Shown here: piece after piece, positions 11,913-24,128 of the stretch
Layout of the letters: every line of letters starts with the position of its first letter
How positions within the stretch are numbered: position 1 is the first letter of the stretch
Assembly: GCF_037975245.1 (NCBI RefSeq)
Contig: NC_092568.1
Location: forward strand, 22,656,501 to 22,720,500
DNA length: 64,000 nt
Direction of reading: 5' to 3'
From: Apostichopus japonicus
Lineage: Eukaryota > Echinodermata > Holothuroidea > Aspidochirotida > Stichopodidae
The notes under the pieces: generated by a model
What the model saw: the letters and a program-made list of their open reading frames with translations, nothing else
Database searches by the model: none
What the model was told of the DNA's origin: nothing
Translations under genes and position numbers: made by a program

Positions 11913-12086
11913 TCATTCACTTTCAAACATTTGTTGTTTCATTTTAAATGTTAAATGACACAATAATAGTTCGTACTAATGAAATGTACTACCGTGACAG
12001 CAACGTTCGTGGTCAGAACGATTGTTTACTATTACAATGCAGCTTCGAATAATTATTCAACGAAGCTTTTAGCTGTTATTTGATAT

Positions 12087-12740
12087 TGTAGCGCCCCCAA
12101 CAGGTTTTAACTTGCCGAGCGGCCGTGGGTTCGATAGGGCCGCTGTCGGCCACCCTATGTCAGGATGAATATGGGGCAACTACAAGTTGAGACACACTGA
12201 ACCAATAAACACACGAACAAATAAATTGCTTTTTAAGCAATACATTTAATACAAAAACCTTTGCCTTCTCCACTTGGGCAGGTGTCTATAAAGACCAAAT
12301 TAAATAATACATGAGGTCAACGCAAACAATAAAGCGTGTCACAGAAAGCAAACCGAAAAATCAAATCAACATGTCCAGCGACAAAATTAATTGCTCCTCT
12401 ATGCATTCTTTACCACTTTTTTTTCGACAAACGATAATTTGTAAATTACAGTTTTCTGTATTTCTCAAGAAAAGGTCACTCTTCTATACAAACTGGCATT
12501 TTTTCATTCACAAAAACTTGTGCATTTCTACCGTACTTTATGAAAATGGGTTTTCACAAAACTGGGGGCAAGTGCACAAACACTTATACTTTTTTGGAAG
12601 TGGAATGCTGTGTTTTCGACGTAACGTCTCCATTCTGTCTGACATGGGTGAATTCGGTTCTTCATGAGCTGGGAGTTGAAAACAACTACCATACTTTCTT
12701 TGAAAACTCCTGTAATCAATAACATGTGCAGCGCCCTACA
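12087..12740. mobile_element. Probable solo LTR
   Basis: The segment begins TGTAGCGCCC and ends GCAGCGCCCTACA, so it has the TG...CA borders and short inverted ends (TGTAG/CTACA) of retroviral-type long terminal repeats, at a plausible 654 bp. It contains AATAAA motifs near 12203-12224 and no open frame with a known domain. No matching second LTR or internal region is in the window, and the flanking bases do not give a clean target-site duplication, so this is probable but not proven. The long frame 12311-12667 inside it is not a gene. Confidence 0.4.
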
Positions 12741-13119
12741 TATACCAAACTATACTTTAATTAAACAAACGCCTGGAGCACTCATTCTATCGAAGTCTCT
12801 ATACCCCCAGTATGTGGCTAACTTCGATGTCAGATAGTGTGTATACTGTACTACACTGCTGCTGATTGTATGTGCAACATTGAATTAGTGTAGATTCTTA
12901 GGAAGTTTGGGCCGGGATCCACAAAATATTACCATACTCCATACGCTACAGTGGAATTCGATGAAGCTTTGAGTTTAATACATTGCAGATATTGTTTAAT
13001 TCACAGTTGTGAAAAGCATTGGGAGTTTAACATACAATATCAACTTGGACGTTGTTCGTGGTTGTCAGGTAAATTTGATCTTGTTTTACTCGTACAGTCG
13101 TAGTCCTTACCTTAGTGTA

Positions 13120-13740
13120 CATGTTAACGTTAGGCCTAACAACATTACAACTACTACCAGTGTAAGCGTAACTAATGCTTTGCCTAAGTCAATGTAAGTT
13201 AGGCATATGCCTAATTTATTACGCCTAACTGAGGCCAGGCCTAACTTTCCAGTATAATGTTTAAGTCTTACTACAGGCCTGACAGTCAGACCAATACATT
13301 AGTAAAACCTAATTTTATTAATTTATATTTTTGCCAATCCTGTACTGCTTAGGCCCAGTAATAAGTGTCATACATACAGACTACAGTAACATTCATAGGC
13401 CTTCTGGTACAGTGTAACATAAGAATGTAGGCACCAGGTACTTTGGCTTGCTATTTAGCAGGGCTAAGCCACTTTTTAGTAGTGAAATGGGACAGGCCTA
13501 AGATAATTAATTAGACTGTACTATAGCCTAGGCTAGCCTGGTTTCAGCATAACTCACTGTGTTAGACAAATAGTAATACTTGATAGGCCTGCATAATAAG
13601 TTATTTAGTAAATCAGCCTACCTGTAGTTCTGAACTAAGTTAGCGTTAATAACAATTATCATCAAACTCAAAGACAATACTACCAATCTTAGTGCTAATC
13701 ACAAGCCTTATATCAAATCTTAATGTAGGCCTTAGCATTA
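13120..13740. repeat. Block dense in the palindrome AGGCCT
   Basis: At least seven perfect AGGCCT words (starting near 13132, 13237, 13275, 13397, 13494, 13585 and 13727), plus several GCCTAA/TTAGGC half-matches, occur in about 600 bp of otherwise AT-rich DNA. There is no fixed spacing and no open frame, so it is not a simple tandem array. Confidence 0.7.
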
Positions 13741-14340
13741 GGTGATGTTGCAATATTAGGATATTGACTTTGTCTTTTTATCACTTGAAATCAGTGTTTG
13801 CTCAGGATATCGTCTGATGCTCCAGCTTCTTAAAAATGCACACTATCCTTTGTCAATGACCAAAGAATATTTGGGGATATTTTATAATGCATTCATGATA
13901 ATTTGGGAGAAATTTATGATGGTTGTTGTGTTCTGACACAAAGTTCAGGAGTTCCCCAATTCTACTTGATACCTGATGCACGATCATACAAGGTGAAAGA
14001 AATTAGACTTCAACAAAATTGGGACCATTCACTCACTTTAAATTTCATATGCCAAGCTGTGGACAGAACGTACAACATTTGACTACCATTTTCAGATATG
14101 AACGGTGACATGGTGGAATACGATGCAATTTGACAATACTCATCTGGAAGTTTCATCTTATCGTTAGTAACAGAATTATTTAGGCCAAATTTCTGCAGAT
14201 ATTTTAACCAAATACATTGTCAATAGCTCCTGGTTGTGCAAAACCTTTCATGATAGTTCCACAATTAGGATGAAATCTGAGGCTGGACTACTACAGTAGG
14301 TCTAACACACATACCATTAGATCATTCCCTCAGATGCAAC

Positions 14341-14814
14341 TATCACATAGATTCAGACCACCCTTTTATTCTCCTGGTCATCTTCCTCATCTTCATTTAG
14401 CTGACATAAGCTATCAACACAATAGGGTATGTTCTTCCTGTTTATCTGGTCTTAGGGGTAGCGTTCAGGTTCAGCTGGCGAGGATCACTACTTTAGCTTT
14501 TTCCCACTGGTGCTTGTTTTGTGTGGTCAGGGATTTATCTTAAGCTTTGTTTGCTGGAGAGTATAAATTGATGCAGGGAAGCTTTCTACACAGAGTTACT
14601 CCAGCTTCCTCTTCATGATACACTTGCTTTACATTTTACTCTTATACTGTACTTTACTTCACTACTTTGCATTTTACTTTATTACAAAGTACTGTACTGT
14701 TATTCCTCTATCCAGAATACATTATAATAGTGTTGGATCTCTACATTAATAATGTTTCAGGAAATCTTACTATACTATACTTGTGTTGTGTTTATTTACG
14801 CATCCCCTGTTATA
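14341..14814. mobile_element. 470-bp dispersed element, copy 1, with target duplication CAAC
   Basis: Begins TATCACATAGATTCAG and ends CCCCTGTTATA. The 4 bases before it (14337-14340) and after it (14815-14818) are both CAAC. The second copy at 18468 shares both termini but has its own, different 4-bp duplication, which fixes the element's ends. The ends are imperfect inverted repeats (TATCACA against TATAACA). Inside lies a TATA-like box (AGTATAAATTGATGCAGG near 14560-14575) on the plus strand. Size, 4-bp duplication and TATA box fit a solo LTR with unusual ends; a non-autonomous DNA element is the alternative. No protein is encoded. Confidence 0.82.
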
Positions 14815-14818
14815 CAAC

Positions 14819-15905
14819 ACTAAACTGGATAGGAGAACATGAAACTTTTGTGACCTCATACAACATACAGTACCGTGTGGAAGAAAGCTGTAGGTAATGC
14901 AGTAATGGCAGTTACCAAGCTCGTTTCCTTTAGTCTAGGATTGTGATTATCCCGATCATTGCGGTATTTAAGCTATAAAATATCTGAGAGCCTGCACCAT
15001 GCAATGAATGCCGTTAAGTATATTCATCTCCACAGAGATAACAAGTCCATTGTTTGGTCTCTGCAAGCAATATGATAATCCTAGCTAATGCTTTTTAGCT
15101 AGTCACAAAAAAAAATTTGATCGTAGTTAACATGACATAATTAGACATAAAAGTTCCAATTGCTGGAACTGACAATCCTAAATGAGAATTAATAACTCAT
15201 ATGTCTTATAAAACTGTTAAAAAAACAAATAGCTATATATTTTTTCAGTTAATGTCATGCTGTTTTGCTACGAAAGTGTAGTATGTATGATATATGGCTG
15301 CAGTACAATCCAACATATGGCTATTTACTAAAAGTAACATTACCAAGAAGTTTTATGTGCATGACACGTTCCAGAACTTTTCCCACAGCTTTGTCCATGT
15401 ATATGGTAGCCAAACAGATACTGTGATAGAATGTTATGAAGCTGACAGTGCATAGATTGACTCTTTTCATTGGCTGAAATATCTAGAGGAAGTTCAGTTG
15501 AAAAATTGATCGGACATTCTAATATGTTGTTCCAAGCCTGCTACATGTTCTAATTCATGTATTGTAGATTGAAAACATCGACAAACAAAAGGTGTGAGTG
15601 CAATAATAAATTTTCCTGACGAATAATATTTATTTAAACACACTATGAAGAAAATATTGGACAGGGCAAATAGTAGAATGTTGTACGGATTCGACCAAAC
15701 AAGAAGTTGAAGACTACGTGAAGGAAATAGGTGTGTGTACTTAATCTGTATTCACAAAAACATAATGTCAATACATTACAGTTGATAATGTATGGGGATA
15801 ATAGGCCTACCTGACAGCATCATTAGTGCAGATATATTCTAAGCAGCTAGCTCGTTTTTTTTTGATGATGTAAAATAGATTGATTTTGTTTCTTTTTCTT
15901 GCGAC
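14819..15905. other. AT-rich intergenic DNA
   Basis: No gene, RNA or clear repeat is visible. Several AGGCCT and TACTGTA words occur, as elsewhere in the window. Confidence 0.45.
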
Positions 15906-15910
15906 ATCTC

Positions 15911-15979
15911 ACGGGCCGCAAAGAAATCAATCACTGACGGGCCGCATGTGGCCCGCGGGCCGTAGATTTCCCACCCCAG
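15911..15979 (-). mobile_element. Terminus of a hAT-like DNA transposon
   Basis: Read on the minus strand the segment starts CTGGGGTGGGAAATCTACGG and continues with CGGCCCGCGGGCC and two more GCGGCCCG blocks. A CAGGGGTGGG(C)AAACT-like end followed by GC-rich GGCCCGCGGGCC blocks is typical of hAT-superfamily terminal regions in animals. The opposite terminus and a transposase are not found nearby, so this is a truncated end or one arm of a short MITE. The GC-rich patch stands out sharply in AT-rich flanks. Confidence 0.55.
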
Positions 15980-17395
15980 TCCTCAACAGAACCAACTTGC
16001 TCACACACTTTCTGTTCAACTTACTAGTCATCCTTCAACTCTACATAGAAGCAACAGTTTGATATTTGTCTGTGTTGGTGTATGAACTATATAACCCTAT
16101 AGAGGCTAGTGATACAGTACCTGTAAGTTTTCCATTTTTTGTAGCAGTTTTGCCCATTTTGCAGAATTCTAGCATTTCTGTTATGCGATGCTGAATAAAT
16201 TATTACCTTAATTGAAGAATACACAAATATGTCGATTTCATTTTAACCATGTACGTACTGTTCATAGATACTGCTTGTTATTTGAAATGGTGACTATTGT
16301 TGTCAGTTATGCAATGGAGTTTAAATAAGACTTTATGTATGTTGTATATTTGAAAGTACTGGTGCATCATAACTTATATGGGAAACCAAAGATCTGCATA
16401 AGTTCATCAAAAAATTTTGATGTAACTTAGTGTAAAAATTGATGTAATTTGAAAATAGGTATATTAATATATATATGGAATTTTGAGTGTTATTTTGGCA
16501 TATTGATAGATCTTGCCCTGCAATGGAAGTAATGACAAAAACTGTTTTTGATGAAATTTTCCAGATTTGCATTAACAGGGCAAAATGTAACAGCCCCTGT
16601 CAGGAGAAAGTTGCTCTAGGTTATAACATTATTTAGGAAGCTAGTTGACATCCAAATGAACAAACTGGTCACGATATCAGAAAAGTAAATAAATAAATAC
16701 AAATATGGCTGTCCACGAAAAGGAAGTACCACTTGTAATGATGAAAGTACGTTACAGCGACCAGGAAGAGGGCTGCAGTCATAACTTTTGTCAGATGTAA
16801 TCTCTTTGAGATGGACTGTTAGGCATTGGAAAGGAAAAGGGCAGGATATCACGTAACTCTGCCGAGGATGCGGTCATTAGGCTATCATAATTGTTGAAAT
16901 GTGATGTGACAGGTTAGAATGCACTTTCATAATATCATGAGTGATAGGACAAACCATGGGTGAGTTAAATCACCTGGGTTGTACTTTATTAATGTAAGGA
17001 ACTTGTAAACTTAACTAAAGTTCATTGTTAGTTTCAGTACAGTCTTGCAATGTTCAGATCTGCATTTAATGTAGCTTGCAAAATGTCCTTAAAAGGTTAG
17101 TAAACAAATTTGAAGATGTTAATCTGTTGTAGATCTGCTACACATTCATGGCAGATGAAGCTAGAATTATTTCTCCTCTTGTGTGCCATTAGATAAATTA
17201 GGTTGAAGCTATTTCCACTTGACTATGAATTTTTGCACTAATCATTGACTATACCATGTTAGAGTAGAAAGTTGATGTTCTGCAGCTCATTTGCACAGTG
17301 TATAGTAGTATCATGTCAGAGAAAGTATTTATACTGGTCATCATCAATTCATCATCATCAGTTCGACCTCGGTGGACTATCATCATCATGAGGGT
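15980..17395. other. AT-rich intergenic DNA
   Basis: Nothing recognisable as a gene. Short AT-rich open frames (for example near 16333-16852 on the minus strand) lack domains. Confidence 0.45.
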
Positions 17396-17399
17396 TAGG

Positions 17400-17750
17400 A
17401 GAAGTTGGCCGGACAATAACCTGGTAACAAGATTTCCAGTCATTTCTGTCTTTCATAAGGGTTGCTAGCTCAGACATACTTTCAGTCCCACTGTCCTCTA
17501 GTATGAAATGTAGGAAGGTTTTATGCCTTGCACCAGGGGTACCATGTTTTAGCTCCCAGAGAATGAACTTGTTGGCTGCTTCGTCTGGGTGTCGGTGGTA
17601 GTGACCAGCTGCTCTAAGTCTTCGTTCTCTGATTTTCATGGACACCTTTGGAAGATCGCCATAAAGCTGTGTGTTGGGTATCCTCTGTTCCCAACTTATA
17701 TCAAGGGCAGCCCACAGTAATCTTGTGTAGCAACCGTCATTATACTGGTG
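17400..17750 (-). pseudogene. LINE (non-LTR retrotransposon) 3' fragment
   Basis: The minus-strand frame 17358-17780 contains, in order, GCYTRLLWAALDISWEQR, LYGDLPKVSMKIRERRLRAAG, a HRHPDEAANK block and LWELKHG, then a Lys/Thr-rich stretch and a KDRNDWKS block. This ordered pattern (GCYTRLLR..L..SW, LYG.LP.VS..I..RR...AGH..RHPEE, LW.P.HG, ..DR..W) is the region after the reverse transcriptase in LINE polyproteins widespread in marine invertebrates. Only about 110 residues remain: the endonuclease and reverse transcriptase are missing, as expected for 5'-truncated copies. The frame is uninterrupted over the conserved part, so the insertion is not very old. Confidence 0.82.
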
Positions 17751-17780
17751 GGTAAATGCACTAGGGTTGTCAGTTGTCAC

Positions 17781-18463
17781 CTGGAAATAATCTACGTATA
17801 AAAATCAAGTTATCAAGTATCCCATCGCAAAATACTCTGTAAATTGGTCAAAGTAGTTATGGGAATCCAAACAGTGTATCAAAGTTTTCTTTCACACAGG
17901 TACCGTAGTATACGAGACAACATTTGAGTCTTCAAGACTGCCACACATAACTCGATTTGTACAATTTTACATATGTCAAGTAAAAAGAAAACACTGAACA
18001 AAGTTTCTCGACAGGAGAGAAGGAATACTGTAGAAAACCTGACATAACTGTGTAATATTATATGCTAATATTTTCTCTGTATTGTTGAAGTGGCTGCTGT
18101 GTCTAAGATCATTCTAAAGACTATTTTCAATATACTCTTTAGTACCTCAGTGTCAAACATTTTGTCTGCAAGAAGAAGGATGTTATGTATGGGAACAAAA
18201 AGAATTTTGAGGGTCAAATTCTATTGAGTCCTAAATAGGACTGATGCTTTGCCATTGTCAGCTGTGATATGAATTGTTCTGAGTGGAAAGTTTTGGAGGT
18301 GAAAAGGTGGCTATAAGGAGTGAAGTGTAAGTAACTATTATATATTACATTCCATTCATCTTTGAACTGCGAGTTTGCTTCATGAAATGTGCTTTCTTGA
18401 CTTTGTGGAACCTTCCCAAGCCATCACAGTGCCAGAAAAATCCAGGCATTATTCAGCAGCAAC
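17781..18463. other. AT-rich intergenic DNA
   Basis: No feature recognised. Confidence 0.45.
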
Positions 18464-18467
18464 ATAC

Positions 18468-18935
18468 TATCACATAGATTCAGACCACTCTTTTATTCTC
18501 CTGGTCATCTTCATTTAGCTAACATAAACTATCAACACAATAAGGTATGTCCTTCCTGTTTATCTGGTCTTAGGGGTAGTGTTCAGGTTCAGCTGGAGAA
18601 TCACTACTTTAGCTTTTTCCCACTGGTGCTTCTTTTGTTGGCTGTTTTGTGTGGTCAGGGATTTATCTTAAGCTTTGTTTGCTGGAGAGTATAAATTGAT
18701 GCAGGGAAGCTTTCTTCACAGAGTTACTCCAGCTTCCTCTTCATGATATACTTGCTTTACATTTTACTCTTATACTGTACTTTACTTCACTACTTTGCAT
18801 TTTACTAAAACAAAGTACTGTACTGTTATCCATCTATTCAGAATACATTATAATAGTGTTGGATCTCTACAATAATAATATTTCAGGAAATCTAACTCTA
18901 CTTGTGTTGTGTTTATTTATGCATCCCCTGTTATA
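18468..18935. mobile_element. 470-bp dispersed element, copy 2, with target duplication ATAC
   Basis: Same orientation and same ends as 14341-14814 (TATCACATAG ... CCCCTGTTATA). Flanked on both sides by ATAC (18464-18467 and 18936-18939), different from the CAAC around copy 1, so the two are separate insertions and not a segmental duplication. It differs from copy 1 by a few substitutions and short indels, including loss of a TCTTCC-type repeat near its start and an extra TTGGCTGTTTTG near 18638. The TATA-like box is retained. Confidence 0.82.
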
Positions 18936-18939
18936 ATAC

Positions 18940-20690
18940 CGTAACAAATATTTTGTACTGCTGCAGAAGGTCCACTCAGCTCAAAATGCACCAATCTGTT
19001 CTGTGAGCCTACATCAGTTTTCAAAGTCACAATGACTGATTCAAAGTATGCAATGTAAATAATGTTAGCATCAAACTTTATGTCTCAAGTACAGACATGA
19101 ACTGTATATACACATAAGAATTCTGCAGATCTACAGTATCAAGTAGCGTTGATGCTACTGTATTATTGTACTATAGCAAAGATCAGTTTTCATGGCCTAG
19201 TCCTCTAAATTTTACAGTCGTGTATACAGCAGTATGCTGAAACCAAACTTTTACATGAAAAACTGATGGGCTCTCATTGCTTGAAGTTTAAATAACAGGA
19301 GCATACATGTATATGTTATGAATGACTATGTAAACCCTGAACCCCCAAAAAGTGTCTATTTTTCTAAACATACTTGTAAGTAAAAGGAAAAGCAAAGTTT
19401 CCATGTTATTGGGGATATGGTCTTGCTATTAATAGATTTTCAAAACAATCTCAAAGTAAAGCACAAGACTCTGAATTCACAGTAAAAATAATCCGAAAGT
19501 TCGTTCTGTGAAACAGCTGATTGATGATTTCAAAATCCAACATATGAAAGTGATGTGTAGGAAGTAGAACAGAAATTGCATTTGCCTTTTTGTTAAATGC
19601 TATGGGTAGATCTAGAAGGAATAGGGCAGTGAGCCCTAGGGGATCATCAGGGGGAGGGGGGGTGGTGCCATGCAAGATTGTTACCAATTGTTATCTATAG
19701 GCTAGTTACATAGGAGTGCACATACTGTATGTATGGAAGACAACTAAGTATCCTCATTCGTTTATAACCCAAACCAGTAATCTGGGATTTCGCAGGTAGA
19801 CCAGTGTATACTAGTTCATCTTTATAATCCTGTAATTTTGGCATGGAAAAAGTTTCTTACTGCTGTAAACTGGAGATTTTCACTATCCAACTTATTTGAG
19901 AATATTATTGAATGTTTTATACTGTCCCATGGACAAAATTTGCTGATTAACCTTAAACCTTTATTACTTCACATTGTCCTAATATTTGTGAGAATTACAA
20001 CATTTCACAGATAAGAAAACTTGTTCAATATAAGTTTTATATGTTAATTCACTAGATCCATGGACGTACGTAGAATACGGAGTTTCTGTAACTTTCTCGT
20101 CTACACAGACGACAGCGAAGCTCTCGTTGGTGTTTCCATTTATCGTAGATATGGGAACTGGGATCGTAGGGCTATATAGTAATGAGAATAATAATACTGA
20201 AGGATAAAATGATGGATTAAATCATCTATTGAATAATCAAACAGCTATCTCTATGACAGCTTTGTAACCTAGCAACCAGCTGCTTGAATGATTTTGGTAA
20301 TCAGCAATTATTTGTTCATGATCTATTAGACAACGCAGAGGGAAAGGCATTGAAGACAGATCTAATTTGAGATACATGAAGTACTCTACATTGTAAACGC
20401 CTATTGTACAGTAGTTCAATTGCTAGTTGACACATTTCACTTGAAAGGGTTTTCATTAAGTAATGTCATAATAATTCGATTCAGTAGAATTCAGACCATT
20501 ACTATGCGTTGGATCGTCATCGTTCATGCACTTTACATTGGTAAATGCTGTACATAAATCCCAAAACTAACCTGGCTTTAGTATTTACTTCATACTTCAC
20601 TTTTTTTTTCAAATTTGATCACTGTAATTATATGTTTCTTTTATGTACTTCTTATCCTATTTATAAATTGATATTTATATTTATTAAAAA
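18940..20690. other. AT-rich intergenic DNA
   Basis: No gene recognised. A G-rich run (GGGGGAGGGGGGGTGG near 19650) is the only unusual stretch. Confidence 0.45.
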
Positions 20691-20699
20691 AAAAATTGC

Positions 20700-21190
20700 C
20701 CTGTCTCCTCACAACAACTGCACTCTCTGTCTCTATCGTGTTAAGATCTCTCGGTAATATTTTACGCACCGTTCTTTCGCAGTGTCAGGCCCATTTTGGT
20801 ATACCGCCCTCCTTCTAATTCTACCATCCAAAGTGATCAGATGTGCAGAAAATTCCATGTAGGAAAATCTCACCTTTGGTAACCAATCAGAATTGTAGCG
20901 AGGACCTTCATTTTCTTTTACCTCCAAAGCATTTCTCCTTTACGTACAAAGCTTGGAAGAATATTAATTTATTTTGAGTGTTTTGGGAGACTGTCTCTTC
21001 CCTGTTTGTTGGCCTATATGTTTGTGTGGGTACCAGTAGCCTGAATTTGCATAGACTGTACAGTAGTCCACCATCCTCTCAGTGTTAGTGTTTTGCTCTT
21101 ATCTTTCTGGTCTTGTTTACCTTTACTACAGGTTAGTTGTTTGTGTGGTTTTACGTGTCAGTTTCGGTAGTTTTCCTCGGCTTTACCTTT
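20700..21190 (+). mobile_element. Decayed DIRS 5' region (weak)
   Basis: CTGTCTCCTCACAAC at about 20700 matches the terminal repeat of the intact DIRS element, and later blocks (CTTCTAATTCTACCATCCAAAGTG; GTTTTGGGAGACTGT) resemble the element's start at 36868-36892 and 37032-37043 in the same order. The similarity is patchy and judged by eye. Confidence 0.4.
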
Positions 21191-23085
21191 GCAAGGAAGT
21201 TAGTCGTCAAATGACTCAGGTATGAAATTACCGACTCAACAAATTTTATCTTTAAAAAAAGTCCCCAGAGCTCTTACATTCATATTTCAAGGAATCACTT
21301 AATGATTTACAGGTAATTTTAAACTTTAACAATGGATTTACATAAAAATTATCCCATACTTTCTCCATCTCCAGCTCAGCCTGATCTTTTGATATGGAAA
21401 GTCGATCAGGCATGTTTTAATGGACCACTCGTACAGTTAACAGAAACAAAACTGGTATAAAACATAAAAAATTGGTTCTGCATAGAATCTTGCTTTATAG
21501 TACTGTAGATTAGTGCATACCTATGCATTTTCTGAAGCTTTAATTAGCAATGTCAACCGTGTCAAGTTCCGGAATCAAACCGTTTATTGAGAGTACTTCC
21601 CTTCGAGTCTGGTGAGTCATCTAGTCATCTCGGATGATCAGAACAGAATTAATTATGAAGAACATTCTGTTGTACTACGTGATTCCGTGCATTTTACAGG
21701 ATTCACCCCATACATCTTCAGAGAGCGTTCCTCGTGCCTCTCTGTCGGTTTCCCCGCTGTGACTGATTTCAGTGGGTTTTTGGTTTTTATTACTGTATAC
21801 TCATGTAACGATTGGAGAGCAGCAGTCGGTATTCACTGCCACCTAACACAAAACGGCATGGAAGTTTTTTATATCTTCTTTTTGAGATGAACATTACGTA
21901 AAAGATGTTCTTCATTCCTATCCTTCATCTGACTTCGTTCCTCTTCTGTACCTGTTTCTACTCAAACTGTGCACTTCTCAAATATAACTAATCTGTAAAA
22001 ATTTGGTAACTTTTAGTCAGCACTTGAACCCTAACCGATTCACTTTCGGGGAAAAAGGCCCACCGCAACTGCCTCGGGAATCTGCCTTTCAGAAGCTCGA
22101 CATTTTCTTCGTAGCTCTGCCTTAAATCAAGTTGGCTTGTCTTCTGAAGTTGTCATGCTTTCAACTGAGTCTTGTAAACAAGTCTAACCCTCACAGTGAC
22201 TATCAATGAGTAATTATTCTATTCTTGAAGGCTAACCAACTTTCTTGTCTCTTTCAGTTTTCAAGATTTGTTGATAATTACCTTGTCAGTTTCTCTGCAT
22301 TTAAACTATTCTTCTCTTGCCTGTCTTCCCTCTATAAAGACACTTCTGTTTCTAAACAATCCATTATTTGACAGTCAACTTTTACCGAGGCTGCAACTCA
22401 GTGTCCAGTATTTGATATACATCATATGTACATCACTTCCCATTTTCTTTTCAAACTGAATCTACCCATTCGGAAGTGCCTCACTCCCAATTCTTATCAC
22501 GTACTGTGTTTACAGTACTTTCTTTAGATTTATCCTGCTGCTGATGCATGAAGTTATCATGTTGTTACCAATCTATAAATAGAGACTACACATGAAATGC
22601 AATTTTTACTTACCTAACGAACATACTAAATTATATCTAGACCATCACAGACAAACATATGTACTTCTCACAAAATTGAATGAAGAGAGAAGAAAGCTAA
22701 TGAAATCGCAGTCTCAACTTTACCCTTGGGCAAACTGAAAACAAATTTTCTGGACGGATTGACATTTGTTGCAAGGTTCCTCTTTTCTCATTACACTTTG
22801 AGGAAAACTGCTGGTTAACTCAATTTTCCACTGGTTGCACATATTAGACACTGGTAGCCACCAATCGTCCAATTGCTGCTTGCAATGATGAAACAGAGGT
22901 TCAGTTTTCATTTTCTCAATTTTTGTATGTTGGGTCATGGACAGATATGGCTAAGCTGCACGTACAGTAGAATAAGGCCGAATCTCAAAAGAGAAGCAAA
23001 CAATAATGTTAGTGAGTGATTGTATAAAGTAAACCAGCCAAAACTTGCAGCGCATTGACTAGCTCTTCTTCAGAAGAGACGATTG
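21191..23085. other. Intergenic DNA
   Basis: No gene recognised. GACTTCGTTCCTCTTCTGTACCTG at 21931-21954 resembles the outer end of the DIRS element but is too short to be sure. Frames of 60-90 codons here carry no known domain. Confidence 0.4.
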
Positions 23086-23211
23086 CTTAGAGCCCTGTAC
23101 TCATACTTGTGCTTGGAGCCCTGTACTTGGAGCCATGTACTTGTGGCTGGAGCCTGTACTCATGCTGAGAGCCTTGTACTTATGCTGAGAGCCTTGTACT
23201 CACACGAAGGG
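23086..23211. repeat. Minisatellite around GAGCC-TGTACT
   Basis: The phrase GAGCC(C/T)TGTACTCATGCT recurs six times with small changes (AGCCCTGTACTCATACTTGTGCTTG, AGCCTTGTACTTATGCTGAG and others). The unit is about 20-24 bp. Confidence 0.7.
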
Positions 23212-23937
23212 AATTTCTACTTGTAATCATACTCATGCTTGTTGTACTCTACCACGTATATGGCCTCATGGGTAACCCTACCAACATTTATCAGATATAA
23301 CAGAAGGTTGGATTTTCTCCAATGACAATTTCTTATATAGTCCCTCCGAATGTTTAGATATATATTAGGTACTGTAAATGTTTGTAATTTAACAAAACCA
23401 TATCTTTTGCTTATTTTATGATATGAGATCATTTGCACAGTGGAAATTAACACAAGTTTAATTATGCCAGAAAAATGAAAACAGGTTACTGAAAAGAAGG
23501 TAACATTGTCCTCCCTTTTTCAATAAAAGTTAACTTTTGAGGTAATTTATATCTGTTTATTGTGATGCTAGCAAGTCATATATATGGTCTCAATTGTCCA
23601 ACCTGTTTGTCATTGTTTCTAACCTTCCCCCTTCCATTTGTCGGTCCTCAATTGAACTCTCACTTTTCATGCCCTCAGCGTGCTTCTGTGGATGACGTAA
23701 AATCAACGCACCCCGCGTCAACAAATTTGTCACTTCTTAATTCATTTGTGAATTCTCATAGCTTCTGATCCCATATGCCTCCGAATTCAGAATAATTTGG
23801 TGCCGAAATTGCTAATTCTAGTGGGATCTGTTTCCCTGGCGCCAATAGCCTCTCAATGTACAAGAGGTTGTTAGTCTGGGTTTTTTTATTTTTATCGTAA
23901 CTTTTTTTTTTTTTTTTACTATTCCCAAATTTTTCAG

Positions 23938-24128
23938 GTTTAGCTGTTTCTCTCGACACGCCAGGCTTGACCAGTGATAACCGGGATGCACTTGTAAACT
24001 TGTCAACGATTCATCATTATCTACTGTATGGTAGCCACAGGCAGAGCATGCATCTGTCGAGGAGGCATTCCTATGCAGCAAAGGAACTATTAGAGTACTA
24101 GGACATATAGATGCTGTACACAAGAAAG
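23938..24128 (+). other. Exon-like segment (191 bp) with acceptor and donor
   Basis: A very long pyrimidine tract ending TTTTTCAG (23937) is followed by 191 bases of higher GC and then AAG with GTACGT, a good donor. One frame stays open for about 54 codons from the acceptor before TAG (near 24095) and has ordinary protein-like composition, but I recognise no domain. It could be an untranslated internal exon, the end of an unknown gene or an exon of a non-coding transcript. Confidence 0.3.
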
